Assembly: GCF_000347775.1 (NCBI RefSeq) | Contig: NZ_APAT01000015.1 | Span: 310,001 to 374,000, forward strand | DNA length: 64,000 nucleotides | Source of the DNA: Marinobacter santoriniensis NKSG1 | Lineage (GTDB): Bacteria > Pseudomonadota > Gammaproteobacteria > Pseudomonadales > Oleiphilaceae | Direction: 5' to 3' | Part shown: positions 1 to 9,832 of the stretch, piece after piece | Layout: every line of letters begins with the position of its first letter | Position numbering within the stretch: the first letter of the stretch is position 1 | Made by a program: the position numbers and the translations under genes | Notes under the pieces: model-generated | Databases searched by the model: none | Seen by the model: the letters and a program-made list of their open reading frames with translations, nothing else | Told to the model about the DNA's origin: nothing

Positions 1-191
1 CGAACCTTTTCCGCCAGCGAAAAACTCTCGGGGGTGTCGGGATCCACCACCACCTGTGACATACCGTCCCGATCCCGCAGATCCAGGAAAATAACCCCAC
101 CATGGTCACGACGACGGTGGACCCACCCGCAAAGCGTGACTTCCTGATCGATGTGGGATTCGTTGATCCCACCGCAATAATGACTGCGCAT
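1..191 (-). CDS. aspS: Aspartyl-tRNA synthetase, N-terminal part (cut by window edge)
   Basis: Only the first 63 codons are present; the gene runs off the left edge. The translation starts [20 protein letters not shown] and continues with a [22 protein letters not shown] stretch. This is the anticodon-binding OB-fold that opens bacterial aspartyl-tRNA synthetases, which charge tRNA-Asp in the cytoplasm. The ATG at 191 matches the usual family start (MRT/SxYCG). A promoter-like element lies about 57 bases upstream. Whether the enzyme is the discriminating or non-discriminating (Asp/Asn) type cannot be judged from this fragment. Confidence 0.95.
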   Translation of the reverse strand, partial: MRSHYCGGINESHIDQEVTLCGWVHRRRDHGGVIFLDLRDRDGMSQVVVDPDTPESFSLAEKV

Positions 192-247
192 ACCGGTTCC
201 CGTAGTTTCTGAAATGTGCAATAAGATGCGTGTTCGAAAAGCCGCCC

Positions 248-276
248 ATTATAAACACAATGGCCTTGAAAATCAG
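248..276 (-). promoter_or_regulatory. Candidate sigma-70 promoter of aspS
   Basis: On the minus strand there is a perfect TATAAT -10 (248-253), a 17-base spacer and a CTGATT -35 (271-276). The predicted start near 241 gives a leader of about 50 bases before the aspS ATG. Assigned by pattern match only. Confidence 0.6.
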
Positions 277-305
277 GCGTGTTTCCTCGCATTTCCCGCG
301 TTCGG

Positions 306-334
306 GTGACTCTGTCCTGGCGGGGGGCTAGAAT
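306..334 (+). promoter_or_regulatory. Candidate sigma-70 promoter of fabR
   Basis: GTGACT (306-311), a 17-base spacer and TAGAAT (329-334). Transcription would begin near 341, downstream of the in-frame ATG at 333. This supports the TTG at 366 as the real fabR start. Confidence 0.55.
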
Positions 335-365
335 GCGGGCTTTCAGCAGTATACGGAGCCGGACT

Positions 366-980
366 TTGTCAACCAGAGCAGAACAGAAACTGCGAACACG
401 ACGTGCGCTGATGGACGCCGCCCTGGCCCAACTCAGTGCCGATCGAGGGTTCGGCAGCCTTAGCCTGAGGGAAGTCGCCCGGGAGGCAGGCATTGCCCCC
501 ACGTCGTTCTACCGACATTTTGCAGAACTGGATGAGCTGGGTCTGGCCCTGGTCGATGAGGGGGGCGTGGCTCTGCGCCAACTGATGCGCCAGGCGAGAA
601 AACGCATTGCCCGGGATGGCAGCGCTATCTCGACCTCCGTGGATACGTTCATGGAATACCTGGGCAACAACGCGAACCTTTTCCGCCTGATGCTCAGGGA
701 ACGGACCGGGGTGTCGAAACCGTTCCGGACGGCGGTCAAGGCAGAGATCGATCACTTTGTCACTGAACTCGCCGACGACCTGCGCCGATTCGCCGACGAA
801 CAGAACAAGCCCCTCTCGGACGCGAGGGTCGTGGCCGAAGCCATGGTCACCCTGGTGTTCAACCAGGGCGCCGAAGCACTCGACGCCACTGCCCGGGAAC
901 GGGAGGAGCTCAAAGCCAAGCTCAAGACCGAACTCAGAATGATTCTGGTGGGCTCACAGGCCCTTGCTGCTCGGGCGTAA
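366..980 (+). CDS. fabR: FabR-type TetR-family repressor of unsaturated fatty acid synthesis
   Basis: A 204-residue TetR-family regulator closely resembling Escherichia coli FabR along its length. The helix-turn-helix runs about residues 32-52 ([20 protein letters not shown]), followed by the shared [12 protein letters not shown] and [13 protein letters not shown] segments. FabR with an acyl ligand represses fabA/fabB-type genes to balance saturated and unsaturated fatty acids. I chose the TTG at 366: GGAG lies 7 bases upstream, the protein then starts level with the E. coli protein, and the likely promoter lies after the upstream ATG. The frame is open back to 279, but that extension looks unlike the family. 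No fatty-acid desaturase gene lies next to it here, so its targets must be elsewhere. Confidence 0.85.
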   Translation: MSTRAEQKLRTRRALMDAALAQLSADRGFGSLSLREVAREAGIAPTSFYRHFAELDELGLALVDEGGVALRQLMRQARKRIARDGSAISTSVDTFMEYLGNNANLFRLMLRERTGVSKPFRTAVKAEIDHFVTELADDLRRFADEQNKPLSDARVVAEAMVTLVFNQGAEALDATAREREELKAKLKTELRMILVGSQALAARA

Positions 981-987
981 CCCGAGC
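969..987. terminator. Hairpin over the fabR stop codon
   Basis: GCTCGGG (969-975), loop CGTAA, CCCGAGC (981-987). It contains the fabR stop and sits between convergent genes. There is no T-tract on either side, so it is a weak or non-canonical terminator at best. Confidence 0.4.
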
Positions 988-1002
988 GGGAAAACCAGAC
1001 GT

Positions 1003-1524
1003 TCAGTCGAACCGGATGCGACCGCCGGTGACATAGTTTTCCGGCGCGCCTCGCCTGGCAATCAACCCGGATTCCTTATCCGCCAGCAACGCCTCAATCG
1101 CTCTGGCTTTACCGAGCATATCCCAGGCCTGCTCCGGTTGCCGGGGGTAAAGAAATTCAATTCCGACCCGGAAAGCCTTCTCCAGGGCGGTGACGTAACA
1201 CACCCGTGCCAGCACAGCGTTCAGCGAGTCAATCTCTGTGCCGCCCTCCGGTTCGTCCAGCGGCTCCACGCAAACCCGGATTCGATCGTCCACACCAACA
1301 GCAGAATCCGCCATAACCAGCGCGGCACCGTCCCGGTCGAAGTCCAGGACTTCACCCCGACAGAAGGCATCTTCGCCGTCTTCCGTCCGAATGGTTGCCC
1401 CAAGCATTCCCAGGGAAAAATACCGATAACGCACCAGACCATGATCGGATTCCGGAAATACCGTTCCCTCAGGCACTTTGGATAGGTTCTCGGAAAAGGC
1501 CTCTACCCTCACTTTTGAGTTCAT
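1003..1524 (-). CDS. PilZ-like domain protein (tentative)
   Basis: A 173-residue soluble protein without signal peptide or membrane segment. The region around residues 30-70 has basic residues (VRYRYF) followed by LDFDRDGAALVM, which resembles the D/N-x-S-x-x-G motif of PilZ domains with Asp in place of Ser. Near residue 120 FRVGIEFLYP resembles the closing strand of PilZ domains. If right, it would be a cyclic-di-GMP effector, but the ligand motif is degenerate and binding may be lost. Its start is 28 bases from a perfect CRP-type palindrome. It is convergent with fabR. I am sure it is a gene, less sure of the fold. Confidence 0.6.
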   Translation of the reverse strand: MNSKVRVEAFSENLSKVPEGTVFPESDHGLVRYRYFSLGMLGATIRTEDGEDAFCRGEVLDFDRDGAALVMADSAVGVDDRIRVCVEPLDEPEGGTEIDSLNAVLARVCYVTALEKAFRVGIEFLYPRQPEQAWDMLGKARAIEALLADKESGLIARRGAPENYVTGGRIRFD

Positions 1525-1552
1525 ACGATCACTCTTCTTGTTAGCGTGTTTT

Positions 1553-1568
1553 TGTGACGTACGTCACA
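1553..1568. promoter_or_regulatory. Perfect CRP/Vfr-type operator palindrome
   Basis: TGTGACGTACGTCACA is a 16-base perfect palindrome that matches the CRP consensus TGTGA-N6-TCACA exactly. Its centre lies 36 bases upstream of the ATG of the PilZ-like gene at 1524. The position, between a leftward gene and the end of the HIT gene, makes that gene the obvious target. Function is inferred from the motif. Confidence 0.65.
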
Positions 1569-1646
1569 CTCGAGAGTTATCGTACTGAATTCGTTGAGGG
1601 TTCAATTTGCTGAACTGACGTTCATGTTTTTTTGGCCCACAAGGAT

Positions 1647-1670
1647 AAATCCGTCCGGAAGGACGGATTT
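1647..1670 (-). terminator. Hairpin after the HIT gene
   Basis: A perfect 10-base stem, AAATCCGTCC (1647-1656) with GGACGGATTT (1661-1670), closed by a 4-base loop. It begins within the HIT stop codon. Read leftward, the stem ends ATTT and is followed by a mixed T/C run, not a clean T-tract. Probably the terminator of the leftward galE-ugd-HIT transcript. Confidence 0.5.
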
Positions 1671-2091
1671 AGGCGAGCGTTTTCAGGATCGGAGACATCC
1701 GGGCCCGAAACCGGTCGAGCTCGTCAGGAGTGTAAGGCGTCGGCGCCCGGGTACCCCAGACAGGCCCGGGCCACGCAGGGTCAGAGCAGTAGCGAACGAT
1801 ATGATGGATATGGAGTTGAGGCACCATGTTGCCGAGAGCGGCGACGTTCATTTTGTCACCGGAGAATGCATCCATCATCCCGCGGCTGAGCCGTGAAGAC
1901 TCCATCATCAATCGAAGCTGCTGCTCCTCGGACAACTCATAGATCTCGCGAATGTCCGGGCTTGCGGGCACCAGAAGAACCCAGGGCCAGGTCGATTCAT
2001 TCATCAACCGGACCTCACACAGACGGCTGTGGCCGAGGAGTATCGTATCCGCGGCCAGCCGTTCATGAATGACGAACCCTTCTCCCATCAT
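1669..2091 (-). CDS. HIT-family nucleotide hydrolase/transferase
   Basis: A 140-residue member of the histidine-triad superfamily (nucleoside phosphate hydrolases and transferases). The histidine cluster is at residues 94-97 (PQLHIHHIVR): H94, H96 and H97, so the third position of the usual HxHxH differs. I believe the same variant occurs in a proteobacterial HIT subgroup, but I cannot check that here. The DPAWPGPVWG segment after it fits that subgroup. The ATG directly follows the ugd TGA stop (2092-2094), which implies co-transcription and coupling. The substrate is unknown; a dinucleoside polyphosphate or an adenylylated product is plausible. Confidence 0.8.
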   Translation of the reverse strand: MMGEGFVIHERLAADTILLGHSRLCEVRLMNESTWPWVLLVPASPDIREIYELSEEQQLRLMMESSRLSRGMMDAFSGDKMNVAALGNMVPQLHIHHIVRYCSDPAWPGPVWGTRAPTPYTPDELDRFRARMSPILKTLA

Positions 2092-3438
2092 TCAGACCGC
2101 GGAATGAAACTGGTTGCGACCGCGGCCAATGGCATAGTAGATCAGCCCATGGCGTTCGAGCATCTCGGGTTCGTAGAGGTTGCGGCCATCGAAAACCACC
2201 GGCTCTTTCAGGGCCGCTGACACAGCCGCAAAATCCGGAGAACGGAATTCTTTCCACTCCGTGCAGATCACCAGGACATCGGCGCCTTTCAGTGCCTGCT
2301 CCTTGGTTCCGCAAAGGGTCAGGCCGGCCTGGTCACCATAGATTCGCTGGGTTTCCTCCATGGCTTCCGGATCAAAGGCCTGGACCGAGGCGCCGGCCTT
2401 CCAGAGATCTTCCATCAGGGTGCGGGAAGACGCTTCGCGCATATCGTCGGTGTTGGGCTTGAACGCCAGCCCCCAAAGTGCCACAACCTTGCCCTCAAGC
2501 TTGCCCTCGAAATAGTGGCTCACCTTGTCGAACAGCACGTGCTTCTGGGCGTAGTTGACGGCTTCGACCGCGTTCAGCAGCCGGGCCTCGTAATCACAGT
2601 CCCGGGCCGTGCGGGCAAGGGCCTGGACGTCTTTGGGGAAGCAGGAGCCACCGTAACCGCATCCCGGGTAGATGAAGTGGTAGCCAATACGCGGATCGGA
2701 GCCGATGCCGCGACGGACCGCCTCGATATCCGCGCCCAGCCGCTCTGCCAGGTTGGCAATTTCGTTCATGAAACTGATCTTGGTGGCCAACAGGGAGTTG
2801 GCAGCGTACTTGGTCAGCTCCGCCGAGCGGATGTCCATGAAGATCATCCGGTCGTGGTTGCGGTTAAACGGATAATAGACTTCCCTCAGAACCTCCGTTG
2901 CCTTTTCGCTGTCAGTGCCGACAACGATCCGGTCCGGCTTCATGAAGTCGTTGATGGCGGCGCCTTCTTTCAGAAACTCGGGGTTGGAAACGACGTCGAA
3001 GTCGAGTTCCAGATTCCGGTGATCAAGTTGTGCCTGCACGGCAGCCTTGACCTTGTCACCGGTACCGACAGGCACCGTGGACTTGTCGACGATGACCTTG
3101 TATTCCTCCATGTACTGGCCAATGGACTTGGCAACCGCCAGCACATACTGGAGATCGGCAGAGCCGTCTTCATCCGGAGGCGTCCCAACCGCGATGAACT
3201 GCAGCGCACCGTGCCTGACCGCTTCTTCGGTATCGGTCGTGAATGCGAGACGGCCGGCCTCGACCGTGTGCTTGACGATATCCTCAAGCCCCGGCTCATA
3301 GATCGGGATGTGTCCGTTCTTGAGCTTTTCAATCTTGTTCTGGTCCACGTCCATACAGAGCACGTCGTGACCAACATCCGCCAGGCATGCCCCGGTGACC
3401 AGTCCAACATACCCAGTACCAAAAATCGTGATTTTCAT
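2092..3438 (-). CDS. ugd: UDP-glucose 6-dehydrogenase
   Basis: 448 residues, the usual length. It oxidises UDP-glucose to UDP-glucuronate with two NAD+ for surface polysaccharide. The N-terminal Rossmann motif is [10 protein letters not shown] (residues 7-16), the substrate loop includes NPEFLKEG (152-159), and the catalytic cysteine is C266 in [12 protein letters not shown]. The C-terminal UDP-binding domain is complete. It lies 43 bases downstream of galE in the same direction, which makes a UDP-sugar pair that draws on one UDP-glucose pool. Confidence 0.95.
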   Translation of the reverse strand: MKITIFGTGYVGLVTGACLADVGHDVLCMDVDQNKIEKLKNGHIPIYEPGLEDIVKHTVEAGRLAFTTDTEEAVRHGALQFIAVGTPPDEDGSADLQYVLAVAKSIGQYMEEYKVIVDKSTVPVGTGDKVKAAVQAQLDHRNLELDFDVVSNPEFLKEGAAINDFMKPDRIVVGTDSEKATEVLREVYYPFNRNHDRMIFMDIRSAELTKYAANSLLATKISFMNEIANLAERLGADIEAVRRGIGSDPRIGYHFIYPGCGYGGSCFPKDVQALARTARDCDYEARLLNAVEAVNYAQKHVLFDKVSHYFEGKLEGKVVALWGLAFKPNTDDMREASSRTLMEDLWKAGASVQAFDPEAMEETQRIYGDQAGLTLCGTKEQALKGADVLVICTEWKEFRSPDFAAVSAALKEPVVFDGRNLYEPEMLERHGLIYYAIGRGRNQFHSAV

Positions 3439-3481
3439 GGATTGCTATCCCGTTATCCGTTAAATGGTCAATGATTGAAAT

Positions 3482-4477
3482 TCAGTCAGAGCCGGCGGCC
3501 TTTTTCTTCTGCCAAACGGCTTCCCAGTCCAGTGCGGTGCGAACAATCGTCTCGAGGTCGTCGTAATCCGGCACCCAGCCAAGTACCTCGCGAATGCGGG
3601 TATTGTCCGCCATCAACGCCTCGGGATCCCCTGCCCGCCGGCCCGTTTCTGCAACCGGAAAATCCTTGCCCGAGAGCCGCTTGACGACATCAATCACCTC
3701 ACGGACGGTAAAGCCCCGGCCATAGCCGCAGTTGAGCACTTTCGAGTCGCCGCCGGCGGCCATGTAGTCGAGCGCCATCACGTGTGCCTTCGCCAGGTCC
3801 TCCACGTGGATGTAGTCACGAACGCAGGTGCCATCCCGGGTGTCGTAGTCGGTACCGAATACACTCATCCCCTCTCTCTGCCCGGTGACGCATTCACAGG
3901 CCACCTTGATGAGGTGAGTGGCATCCGGCGTGGCCTGGCCCAGCAAGCCGTCTGGATTGGCGCCAGCAACGTTGAAATAGCGGAGGATCACGTGTTTCAG
4001 AGAGGAGGCGGCGGACAGATCCATGATCATCCGCTCACTCATCATCTTGGACGCGCCGTACGGGTTGATCGGCGCCAGTGGAAGGTCTTCGGTCAGCACC
4101 TGCTGATCCGGCATCCCGTATACTGCCGCAGTGGACGAAAACACCATGTAGGGAACCCGGTGCTTTTCCACTGCTTTCAGAAGGTTCAGGGTATTCCGGG
4201 TGTTGTTGCTGTAATACTTCAGAGGATTGGATACCGATTCCGGCACCACAATATGGGCCGCGAAATGCAGGACGGCGTCGAAGTCGTGGGCCGAGAACAG
4301 CGCATCAATGGCGCCCTCATCCGCCAGGTCCCCCACGACCAGCTCTCCGGCCGTGACCGCCCAACGGTAACCTGTCGAGAGGTTATCAAACACCACAATA
4401 TCGTGGCCCGCCCGATCCAGTTGACGAACCACATGACTGCCGATATAGCCGGCTCCACCTGTAACAAGGACTTTCAT
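3482..4477 (-). CDS. galE: UDP-glucose 4-epimerase
   Basis: 331-residue extended short-chain dehydrogenase that interconverts UDP-glucose and UDP-galactose. It shows the NAD-binding GGAGYIG (residues 7-13), the DNLSTG nucleotide loop, and the catalytic Y140-x3-K144 (NPYGASK). The C-terminal sugar-binding part includes TRDGTCVRDYIHVEDLA, typical of GalE. It is followed by ugd and preceded by tadA 8 bases away on the same strand, so it is probably part of one leftward transcript. Confidence 0.93.
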   Translation of the reverse strand: MKVLVTGGAGYIGSHVVRQLDRAGHDIVVFDNLSTGYRWAVTAGELVVGDLADEGAIDALFSAHDFDAVLHFAAHIVVPESVSNPLKYYSNNTRNTLNLLKAVEKHRVPYMVFSSTAAVYGMPDQQVLTEDLPLAPINPYGASKMMSERMIMDLSAASSLKHVILRYFNVAGANPDGLLGQATPDATHLIKVACECVTGQREGMSVFGTDYDTRDGTCVRDYIHVEDLAKAHVMALDYMAAGGDSKVLNCGYGRGFTVREVIDVVKRLSGKDFPVAETGRRAGDPEALMADNTRIREVLGWVPDYDDLETIVRTALDWEAVWQKKKAAGSD

Positions 4478-4485
4478 GGTACCGA

Positions 4486-4989
4486 TTACTCCTTCCCTGA
4501 AGATGACTGGCGTCTGCGCCGGATATCTTCGCGACGTCGACTGAAAAAATCGCTGATCATGTTACCGCAGCGTTCGCCAAGTACACCGCCCGTGGCCACC
4601 ACCGACCAGTTGAGGTGAGGTTCCTCGAGCGTGCGACGGGCCGACTCGACGGCTCCCGCCTTTGGCTCAACGGCACCATAGACCAACCGGCTGATCCGGC
4701 CATGGACAATGGCGCCTACGCACATCGTACAAGGCTCCAGCGTTACGTAAAGCGTCGCCCCGGCAAGGCGGTAATTTCCCACCCGAGCCGCAGCATCCCG
4801 CAATGCCCGTATCTCGGCGTGAGCGGTCGGATCGCAGCTACTGATCGGAGCATTGTAGCCTGCTCCTATTTCACGGCCGTCAAGAACAACAACGGCACCC
4901 ACCGGCACCTCGTCCTGGCGCCGCGCATGGCCGGCGAGCTCGAGCGCCCGCGCCATCCATTGTTCGTCTTCACTGAGAGTGTCTGCCAT
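4486..4989 (-). CDS. tadA: tRNA-specific adenosine deaminase
   Basis: 167-residue zinc deaminase that converts wobble adenosine 34 to inosine in tRNA-Arg(ACG). The zinc and catalytic motifs are H57-A-E59 (PTAHAEI) and PCTMC with C87 and C90. It lies 19 bases after guaA and 8 bases before galE. That neighbourhood has no clear functional logic and probably reflects read-through from the guaBA operon. Confidence 0.93.
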   Translation of the reverse strand: MADTLSEDEQWMARALELAGHARRQDEVPVGAVVVLDGREIGAGYNAPISSCDPTAHAEIRALRDAAARVGNYRLAGATLYVTLEPCTMCVGAIVHGRISRLVYGAVEPKAGAVESARRTLEEPHLNWSVVATGGVLGERCGNMISDFFSRRREDIRRRRQSSSGKE

Positions 4990-5008
4990 GTCCCGGATCA
5001 GCGACGAA

Positions 5009-6586
5009 TCATTCCCACTCGATGGTTGCCGGTGGCTTGGATGAAATGTCGTAAGTCACACGAGACACGCCGGTGATCTCATTGATGATCCGGTTGGACA
5101 CTTTCTCAAGCAGGTCATACGGCAAATGTGCCCAACGCGCCGTCATGAAATCCACGGTTTCGACGGCGCGGAGAGCCACCACGTATTCATACCGGCGCTG
5201 GTCGCCCACCACCCCTACCGATTTCACCGGCAGGAACACGGCAAACGCCTGGCTGGTCTTGTGGTAAAGATCCGCCCGATGCAGCTCCTCCAGGAAGATG
5301 GCATCCGCCCGGCGCAGGATATCCGCATATTCCTTACGGACTTCGCCCAGGATGCGGACCCCCAGTCCGGGACCCGGGAATGGGTGACGATACACCATGT
5401 CGTAGGGGAGCCCGAGCTCCAGGCCAATGCGACGAACCTCGTCCTTGAACAGCTCCCGGAGCGGTTCCACGAGCTTCATCTTCATGGTTTCCGGCAGGCC
5501 ACCAACGTTGTGGTGAGACTTGATCACATGGGCCTTGCCGGTCTTGGATGCTGCCGACTCGATGACATCGGGATAGATGGTTCCCTGAGCCAGCCAGTTG
5601 ACGTCCTTGATGTTCGCCGCTTCGTCGTCGAAAACATCGATGAACGTATTCCCGATGATTTTCCGCTTCTGCTCCGGATCATCCACGCCCTTGAGCTTGG
5701 ACAGGAACAGGTCCTCGGCATCCACACGGATAACCTTCACACCCATGTTGCTGGCGAACATGTCCATAACCTGGTCGCCTTCGTGCAGACGAAGAAGGCC
5801 GTTATCCACGAACACACAGGTCAGCTGATCACCGATCGCCTTGTGAAGCAGCGCGGCGGTCACGGATGAGTCCACGCCCCCGGACAGACCCAACAGGACC
5901 TTGTCGTTACCGACCTGCTCCCGAATCTGTCTGACTGCATCATCGACGATCTTCGCCGGGGTCCAGAGCGCCTCGCACCCGCAGATGTCCAGCACAAAGT
6001 GCTCGAGAATACGCTTACCCTGCAGGGTGTGAGTCACTTCCGGATGGAACTGAACACCGTAAAGGTTTCGACTCAGATCCTGCATTGCCGCAATCGGCGC
6101 GCTCTCTGTGGAGGCCAGCAGCTCAAAACCTTCGGGCAGACCTACCACTTTATCGCCATGGCTCATCCAGACGTCCAGGAGGGACTCGCCTGTGGCGGTC
6201 AGGTGATCCGTTATGTCCTGAAGCAGAGGCCCCTTGGCACGGACCTTGACCTGCGCGTAGCCAAACTCACGCTTGTCGGAACTGGCCACCCGGCCGCCGA
6301 GCTGCTCGGCCATGGTCTGCATGCCGTAGCATATTCCCAGAACCGGGATACCGCGTTCGAACAGCCCTTCCGGCGCCCGCGGGCCGCCCAACTGCGTGAC
6401 TGACTCCGGGCCACCGGCAAGCACAATGCCCTTGGGGCGAAATGCCTCCAGCTCTTCATCGGTAATGTCGAACGCCTTGATCTCACAATAGACGCCGATC
6501 TCCCGGACACGCCGGGCAATGAGCTGGGTGTACTGGGAACCGAAATCAAGAATCAGGATGCGGTGGTCATGAATGTTCTGGGCCAT
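5009..6586 (-). CDS. guaA: GMP synthase (glutamine-hydrolysing)
   Basis: 525 residues, standard length. It aminates XMP to GMP. The N-terminal class I glutamine amidotransferase carries the C86 nucleophile (GICYGMQ) and H181/E183 (QFHPEVTH). The ATP pyrophosphatase loop is LSGGVDSSV (residues 234-242), and the C-terminal dimerisation domain ends in the typical KPPATIEWE. It is downstream of guaB across a 65-base gap that contains a strong hairpin. Confidence 0.97.
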   Translation of the reverse strand: MAQNIHDHRILILDFGSQYTQLIARRVREIGVYCEIKAFDITDEELEAFRPKGIVLAGGPESVTQLGGPRAPEGLFERGIPVLGICYGMQTMAEQLGGRVASSDKREFGYAQVKVRAKGPLLQDITDHLTATGESLLDVWMSHGDKVVGLPEGFELLASTESAPIAAMQDLSRNLYGVQFHPEVTHTLQGKRILEHFVLDICGCEALWTPAKIVDDAVRQIREQVGNDKVLLGLSGGVDSSVTAALLHKAIGDQLTCVFVDNGLLRLHEGDQVMDMFASNMGVKVIRVDAEDLFLSKLKGVDDPEQKRKIIGNTFIDVFDDEAANIKDVNWLAQGTIYPDVIESAASKTGKAHVIKSHHNVGGLPETMKMKLVEPLRELFKDEVRRIGLELGLPYDMVYRHPFPGPGLGVRILGEVRKEYADILRRADAIFLEELHRADLYHKTSQAFAVFLPVKSVGVVGDQRRYEYVVALRAVETVDFMTARWAHLPYDLLEKVSNRIINEITGVSRVTYDISSKPPATIEWE

Positions 6587-6610
6587 GAAATCCTCGGATC
6601 AGGAAGAAAC

Positions 6611-6635
6611 AACGCGGCTCGATGGGAGCCGCGTT
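6611..6635 (-). promoter_or_regulatory. Intercistronic hairpin between guaB and guaA
   Basis: A perfect 10-base stem, AACGCGGCTC (6611-6620) with GAGCCGCGTT (6626-6635), and a 5-base loop. On the transcribed strand it is followed by GTTTCTTCC. It could be a partial terminator or an mRNA-processing or stabilising element that sets the guaB:guaA ratio. Confidence 0.55.
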
Positions 6636-6651
6636 CAGTCAGGTACGTTGA

Positions 6652-8190
<1,539 letters not shown>

Positions 8191-8201
8191 TTAATCGATC
8201 T

Positions 8202-8230
8202 ATTATAAAGTGGTGGTCGGTGACAGTAAA
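8202..8230 (-). promoter_or_regulatory. Strong candidate promoter of guaBA
   Basis: On the minus strand: TTTACT (8225-8230), 17-base spacer, perfect TATAAT (8202-8207). The predicted start near 8195 gives an 80-base leader to the guaB ATG at 8115. Confidence 0.7.
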
Positions 8231-8329
8231 CCGCGCCATTTTTAAGCTTCGGTTGCATCTTGCTGAATTTTCGATATTTTTACTCTCTCTTTTTCGGCTA
8301 TTGCGTATAACCAACGACGGAGCTCGGCT

Positions 8330-9736
8330 TTGACGCCTTCCTTTCCCGGTTCCCCGCCCTCAGGACAGGGGGAAAACAGCACTCTTCAGGCCGCGCGCGC
8401 ACTGAGTGTCAGCGAACTCAACCACCAGGTCCGGCACCTGCTGGAATCCAGCTTCATGCAGGTCTGGGTGGAGGGCGAATTGTCCAGCCTGTCCCGTCCG
8501 TCTTCCGGTCACTGGTATTTCTCACTCAAGGACAAGAAGTGCCAGGTTCGTTGTGCAATGTTCCGTGGCGCCAATCAGCGCATCAGATCCATACCCAAGG
8601 AAGGTGACCAGGTCCGCATCCGGGGCAAGGTGACGCTCTACGAAAATCGTGGCGATTTCCAGATCATTGTCGAGCATATCGAACCCGCTGGCCTGGGGGC
8701 GCTGCAGCAGGCCTTCGAGGCGCTCAAACGGAAGCTCCATGGAGAGGGGCTGTTCGACCCCGCCAGAAAGAAGCCGATTCCGTCGATGCCACGACACATC
8801 GGGGTTGTCACCTCACCGACCGGGGCGGCCATTCATGACATCCTCACGGTGTTGGCTCGGCGGTGCCCCGCCATTCCGGTCACACTTTACCCCACGGCGG
8901 TCCAGGGTCAGGCAGCAACCCAGGATATTGTCCGGGCCATCGGGAACGCCCAGTCCCATGGGGTTGCCGACGTACTCATCATTGGTCGCGGGGGCGGATC
9001 ACTGGAAGATCTCTGGTGTTTCAACGAGGAAGCGGTGGCCCGTGCGATTGCCGCTTGCACCCTGCCGACGGTCAGCGCTGTCGGGCACGAAGTGGATGTC
9101 ACCATCGCCGACTTCGTCGCCGACTTGCGGGCACCCACACCGTCCGCGGCCGCAGAAAAGATTTCCCCGGACCTCGGGCACTGGCTGCGCCAGCTTGCAG
9201 AACAGGAGCTACGCCTGGGCAATGCCGCAAGGGCGGCCCTCAAACGCTTTTCGGTGCAACTGGAACACCTGCGGACGCGGCTTCGGGATCCGAGACGGGA
9301 TCTCCAGGAAAAGGCCCAGCGCATGGACGAGCTGGAAATCCGGCTCGGCAAGGCCATGACACAGCGGCTGGAGCGACTGGAGGTGCGCAGCAGTCACCTC
9401 GCTCAGCGTCTGAATATGCAGTCCCCCCGCAAGCTGCTCGCGGCCAACAGCGAAAAGGTCACAACCATCGAACGCGGATTGAGCACCGCCATCCAGGCAA
9501 TTCTGGCAAATCGACGCAATGCGATGGAGCACCTGGCCCAGACCCTCAACGTTGTCAGTCCTCTGGCCACTCTGGGGCGGGGTTACGCCATCGTTCGGGC
9601 ACCCGACGGCAGCATTGTACGGGAAGCCTCCGGACTGTCGCCCGGGGACCGCATTTCTGCCCGGGTGGCCCACGGCGACATCGATGCCGAAGTGATCTCT
9701 GTCAACGACGACGGAAAAATGCCCGAAAGGCACTGA
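8330..9736 (+). CDS. xseA: Exodeoxyribonuclease VII large subunit
   Basis: 468 residues. It is the catalytic subunit of ExoVII, which degrades single-stranded DNA from both ends into short oligonucleotides. The N-terminal OB-fold runs about residues 25-125, then the catalytic domain with GRGGGS (219-224), [11 protein letters not shown] and [11 protein letters not shown], then a long helical region. The start is a TTG at 8330 with GGAG 7 bases upstream; it precedes the conserved [12 protein letters not shown] segment by about 25 residues. xseB is not adjacent. It diverges from guaB, as in other gammaproteobacteria. Confidence 0.93.
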   Translation: MTPSFPGSPPSGQGENSTLQAARALSVSELNHQVRHLLESSFMQVWVEGELSSLSRPSSGHWYFSLKDKKCQVRCAMFRGANQRIRSIPKEGDQVRIRGKVTLYENRGDFQIIVEHIEPAGLGALQQAFEALKRKLHGEGLFDPARKKPIPSMPRHIGVVTSPTGAAIHDILTVLARRCPAIPVTLYPTAVQGQAATQDIVRAIGNAQSHGVADVLIIGRGGGSLEDLWCFNEEAVARAIAACTLPTVSAVGHEVDVTIADFVADLRAPTPSAAAEKISPDLGHWLRQLAEQELRLGNAARAALKRFSVQLEHLRTRLRDPRRDLQEKAQRMDELEIRLGKAMTQRLERLEVRSSHLAQRLNMQSPRKLLAANSEKVTTIERGLSTAIQAILANRRNAMEHLAQTLNVVSPLATLGRGYAIVRAPDGSIVREASGLSPGDRISARVAHGDIDAEVISVNDDGKMPERH

Positions 9737-9832
9737 GAACTAAGCCAATGGTCTACTAGTCCACACGCTGAAACGGCCTAAAGTGTTTGCATTACACAGC
9801 AAAATAACAACAGGCACAGTGAGGTGGCATCG

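Noticed and set aside
279..365. N-terminal extension of fabR
   Set aside because: It lies partly upstream of the likely transcription start and is not conserved; the TTG at 366 is better placed.
9775..9790. Sigma-54-like GG...GC pair upstream of prpE
   Set aside because: The GG and GC are 12 bases apart, not the required 10, and the flanking bases do not fit TGGCAC-N5-TTGC.
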